A stretch of DNA of 64,000 nt from SZUA-100 sp965248135 (GTDB lineage: Bacteria; Pseudomonadota; Alphaproteobacteria; Rhizobiales; Rhizobiaceae), in assembly GCA_965248135.1 (NCBI GenBank), contig CBDFIN010000011.1:186001-250000 (forward strand), read 5' to 3'. The notes under the pieces were generated by a model. It worked only from the letters and a program-made list of their open reading frames with translations, made no database searches and had not been told where the DNA came from. This document shows, one piece after another, positions 61,821 through 64,000 of this stretch. The position numbers and the translations under genes were made by a program. The stretch's first letter is position 1. Each line of letters begins with the position of its first letter.

Positions 61821-62782
61821 TATGTCTCTCCCCGTGGTGCGGCTGCCCGGCGCAGACGATCATTGATTGCCACTCCCAGTTCCTCCTCGGGTATCGGCGT
61901 AACCGCAATTGTCTCCACACCCTTTGCATCGAGACGTTTGAGATAGCGATAAAGATTGGCGGCAGCTTCGCCAAGGTCGCCGGCGGGACTGAGGTTGAGG
62001 CAATCTTCCGGATAATTCGGGCCAAAGCACAGCAACGCCTCGTTTTCTTCAGCAACTTTGGCATTAAGCCGCACGGTAGCGCGCGGGGCATAGTGCGATA
62101 CCATCATCCCCGGCGCCTCAATGGCGGCTGAAGTGTCAGTCTTTTTCAACCTGGCACCGATATGCTTTTCCAGTTCCGACGCTGTTACGCCGCCCGATCT
62201 AAGCAGTGTGCCTGTATCACCAATAATCCTGACAATCGTTGATTCAACCCCGACCCGGCAGGGGCCGCCATCAATCACCAGATCGATTTTGCCATCCAGA
62301 TCGTCGATCACATGCTCGGCAGTGGTCGGGCTTATCCGCCCGGAAATATTTGCGCTTGGTGCAGCGAGCGGGCGCTCTAGCCGGGCAGCAATTTCACCGA
62401 CAATGCCACTCGGGCATCGAAGCGCGATGGTGTCGAGCCCGGCGGTCACCTTGTTGTCGATACCGCTTTCAGGCCGCATTGGTACGACCAGGGTCAGCGG
62501 TCCGGGCCAAAACCGGTCGGCAAGCTTGTTGGCAAGCGGCGAAAACAAGCCGTATTTCTGCGCCATGGCTAGACCGCTGACATGGCAAATCAACGGATTA
62601 TTTCGGGGCCGGCCTTTGGTTGCAAAAATGCGCTCCACGGCTTTTCTACAGGTGGCATCAGCCGCAAGACCATAGACGGTTTCGGTCGGCAGTGCCGCCA
62701 ATTCACCGTTTTTCAACACCGCGACAGCATGGGCTATCGCCTTTTCAGGGTCAACAATTGCATCAATGAGTTTCGCTATCAT
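61820..62782 (-). CDS. L-threonylcarbamoyladenylate synthase (Sua5/YwlC type)
   Basis: A 320-residue two-domain Sua5-type protein. The YrdC domain shows LAALPTETVYGLAADATCRK, KGRPRNNPLICHV, FWPGPLTLVVPMRPESGIDN, IALRCPSGIVGEIAARLERP and APSANISGRISPTTAEHV; the C-terminal Sua5 domain follows the linker MMVSHYAPRATVRLNA. It makes threonylcarbamoyl-AMP for the t6A modification of ANN-decoding tRNAs. I start at MIAKLIDAIVDPEKA; the longer frame adds 18 unrelated residues. Confidence 0.93.
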   Translation of the reverse strand: MIAKLIDAIVDPEKAIAHAVAVLKNGELAALPTETVYGLAADATCRKAVERIFATKGRPRNNPLICHVSGLAMAQKYGLFSPLANKLADRFWPGPLTLVVPMRPESGIDNKVTAGLDTIALRCPSGIVGEIAARLERPLAAPSANISGRISPTTAEHVIDDLDGKIDLVIDGGPCRVGVESTIVRIIGDTGTLLRSGGVTASELEKHIGARLKKTDTSAAIEAPGMMVSHYAPRATVRLNAKVAEENEALLCFGPNYPEDCLNLSPAGDLGEAAANLYRYLKRLDAKGVETIAVTPIPEEELGVAINDRLRRAAAPRGET

Positions 62783-63097
62783 TGGAATTCGGGCCGTCTT
62801 GCAGTTGAGCGATGATAAGGTGCTGCCGGTTTTCATGGTGATTTAGGAGAAATCCACCTGACAGTCCACCGCCTGAACTTCAAATGAGTGTCACTTTGAT
62901 TTGGGTATCGTAGAATACGATGCGCTAAAAATCCTGGAGCAACAACTCATAAAACCTTGCGCGGGATGTTGGTGCTATCAATGTACCAATGCCGTCATAA
63001 TTCCAACTTCATCGATTTATGTGCAGGCACCTTCCAAGCCCGTATCTTTTTCAATAAGGTGTTAGCACGTGAACATTTTACCAAGTCGGAGAAGCCA

Positions 63098-64000
63098 ATG
63101 GTGCGCGCATTCCTGTTTGTCCTTGATTCCGTTGGTATAGGCGGTGCGCCTGACGCGGCCGACTATGGCGACGAAGGGTCGAACACCATCGGCCACATTG
63201 CCAAAAAATGCGCTGCGGGCGAAGGTGATGGCGATGGTGTGAGAAGTGGTCCGCTGCGCCTGCCTAATCTGGAACGGTTGGGCCTTGGCTACGCGGCCAA
63301 GGGCGCTTGCGGCCAATTGCCGGCCGGATTTAGCTATGATGGTGCTGCGAATGGCCTTTGGGCCCATGCCAGCGAAAAATCAAAGGGCAAGGACACGCCT
63401 TCCGGTCATTGGGAGATTGCCGGCGTACCGGTAATGTTCGACTGGGGGTATTTTCCGAAGACAGTACCGTGTTTTCCAAAAGAGCTCACCGATGTGATAA
63501 TTGCGGAAGCGGAATTGCCGGGAGTGCTCGGCAATCGCCACGCCTCGGGCACCGAGATTATCGCCGAATTGGGTATTGAACACATCAAGTCTGGCAAGCC
63601 GATCTGTTATACCTCGGCCGATTCGGTTTTTCAGATCGCGGCCCACGAGGAATATTTCGGCCTGAAGCGGCTGTATCGTTTATGCGAAATTGCCCGTGAA
63701 TTGGTCGACCCGTACAATATTGGCCGGGTGATTGCGCGCCCCTTCATCGGCAAGACCAGCGATACATTCGAGCGCACCGGCAATCGGAGGGATCTGTCGG
63801 TGCCACCGCCTTCGCCCACCCTTCTGGACCGGGTTGAAGATGATGGCGGTGAAGTGTTCGCCATCGGCAAGATTGCCGATATCTATGCCCATCAAGGCGT
63901 CACAGATATCCGCAAGGCAAACGGCAATGAGGCGCTTTTTGATACTACCTTGCGCACCATGGATGACGCCGCCAACGGTGATCTGGTGTTCACCAATTTT
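63098..64000 (+). CDS. deoB: Phosphopentomutase, N-terminal part (gene runs off the window)
   Basis: DeoB interconverts ribose 1-phosphate and ribose 5-phosphate (and the deoxy forms) in nucleoside salvage. The first 301 residues are present: MVRAFLFVLDSVGIGGAPDA with the metal-binding aspartate, GDEGSNTIGHIAKKC, the loop KGKDTPSGHWEIAGVPVMFD with the phosphorylated threonine region, and YTSADSVFQIAAHEE. CGGAGAAGCC precedes the ATG. The C-terminal metal site lies beyond the window. Upstream, 62837-63097 holds no gene. Confidence 0.94.
   Translation, partial: MVRAFLFVLDSVGIGGAPDAADYGDEGSNTIGHIAKKCAAGEGDGDGVRSGPLRLPNLERLGLGYAAKGACGQLPAGFSYDGAANGLWAHASEKSKGKDTPSGHWEIAGVPVMFDWGYFPKTVPCFPKELTDVIIAEAELPGVLGNRHASGTEIIAELGIEHIKSGKPICYTSADSVFQIAAHEEYFGLKRLYRLCEIARELVDPYNIGRVIARPFIGKTSDTFERTGNRRDLSVPPPSPTLLDRVEDDGGEVFAIGKIADIYAHQGVTDIRKANGNEALFDTTLRTMDDAANGDLVFTNF

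Noticed and set aside
1..64000. CRISPR array, prophage or integrative element with integrase
   Set aside because: No regularly spaced short repeats, phage structural genes or tyrosine/serine integrase were seen anywhere in the window.

Overview
The window reads as chromosome of an alphaproteobacterium, most likely of the order Hyphomicrobiales (Rhizobiales). The reasons are the gene order murA - DUF2948 - hisD at the left end, an alphaproteobacterial ubiA, a DUF6101 gene, a DUF1127 protein and a Rhizobium-type glycerol ABC operon. TTG starts and ATGA or TTGA stop-start overlaps are common.

Layout. 0-3 kb: hisD (cut by the window edge), DUF2948, murA, a small basic protein and tRNA-Thr(GGT). 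3-6.3 kb: a graveyard next to the tRNA, with remnants of IS110, ISAs1 and IS21 elements, a glpV-like pseudogene with an internal deletion, and an unknown gene cut at its 5' end. 6.4-9.1 kb: a 906-residue repeat protein with SdrD-B domains. 10-12.6 kb: a ThDP-dependent decarboxylase facing a LysR gene. 12.7-16.2 kb: nested insertion sequences (an IS630 remnant split by an IS1202-like element, itself split by an intact IS3-family element), then two palindromic CTAGTGG repeats. 16.4-19.8 kb: DUF1499, an MBL hydrolase and a SAF-domain oxidoreductase.

20-31.6 kb: a dgcA-dgcN pair (N-acetyl-D-glutamate racemase and D-glutamate N-acetyltransferase families), a LysR gene, and a divergent operon with a five-gene Liv-type ABC importer, a class III aminotransferase, a BKACE (beta-keto acid cleavage) enzyme and a GNAT acetyltransferase. 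This looks like uptake and breakdown of an unusual amino acid.

31.7-45.8 kb: a second catabolic block, seemingly controlled by one GntR/FCD regulator through four TTGTATAC-N-GTATACAA operators. It holds an aldehyde dehydrogenase, a DAO-family FAD oxidase, a glutamine-synthetase-like ligase, three glutamate-synthase-like subunits (glxBCD / mgsABC type), a Liv-type ABC importer with a fused LivM-LivG subunit, a RidA protein and the regulator. I read it as amine use through glutamyl or N-alkylglutamate intermediates. It is the best candidate in the window for an undescribed system.

45.9-56 kb: glycerol use. glpR-glpD are divergent from glpV-glpS-glpT-glpP-glpQ-DUF2160, followed by a convergent orphan pair of GlpP/GlpQ-like permeases. 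56-64 kb: DUF1127, LysR, a BrnT/BrnA toxin-antitoxin pair whose toxin has a stop at codon 2, ubiA, DUF6101, an FAD-linked oxidase, the threonylcarbamoyl-AMP synthase and deoB (cut by the window edge).

Two families of short dispersed repeats run through the window: a GC-rich 150-190 bp element (five clear copies plus a partial one) and CTAGTGG-ended palindromes. Several copies sit directly on gene stop codons.
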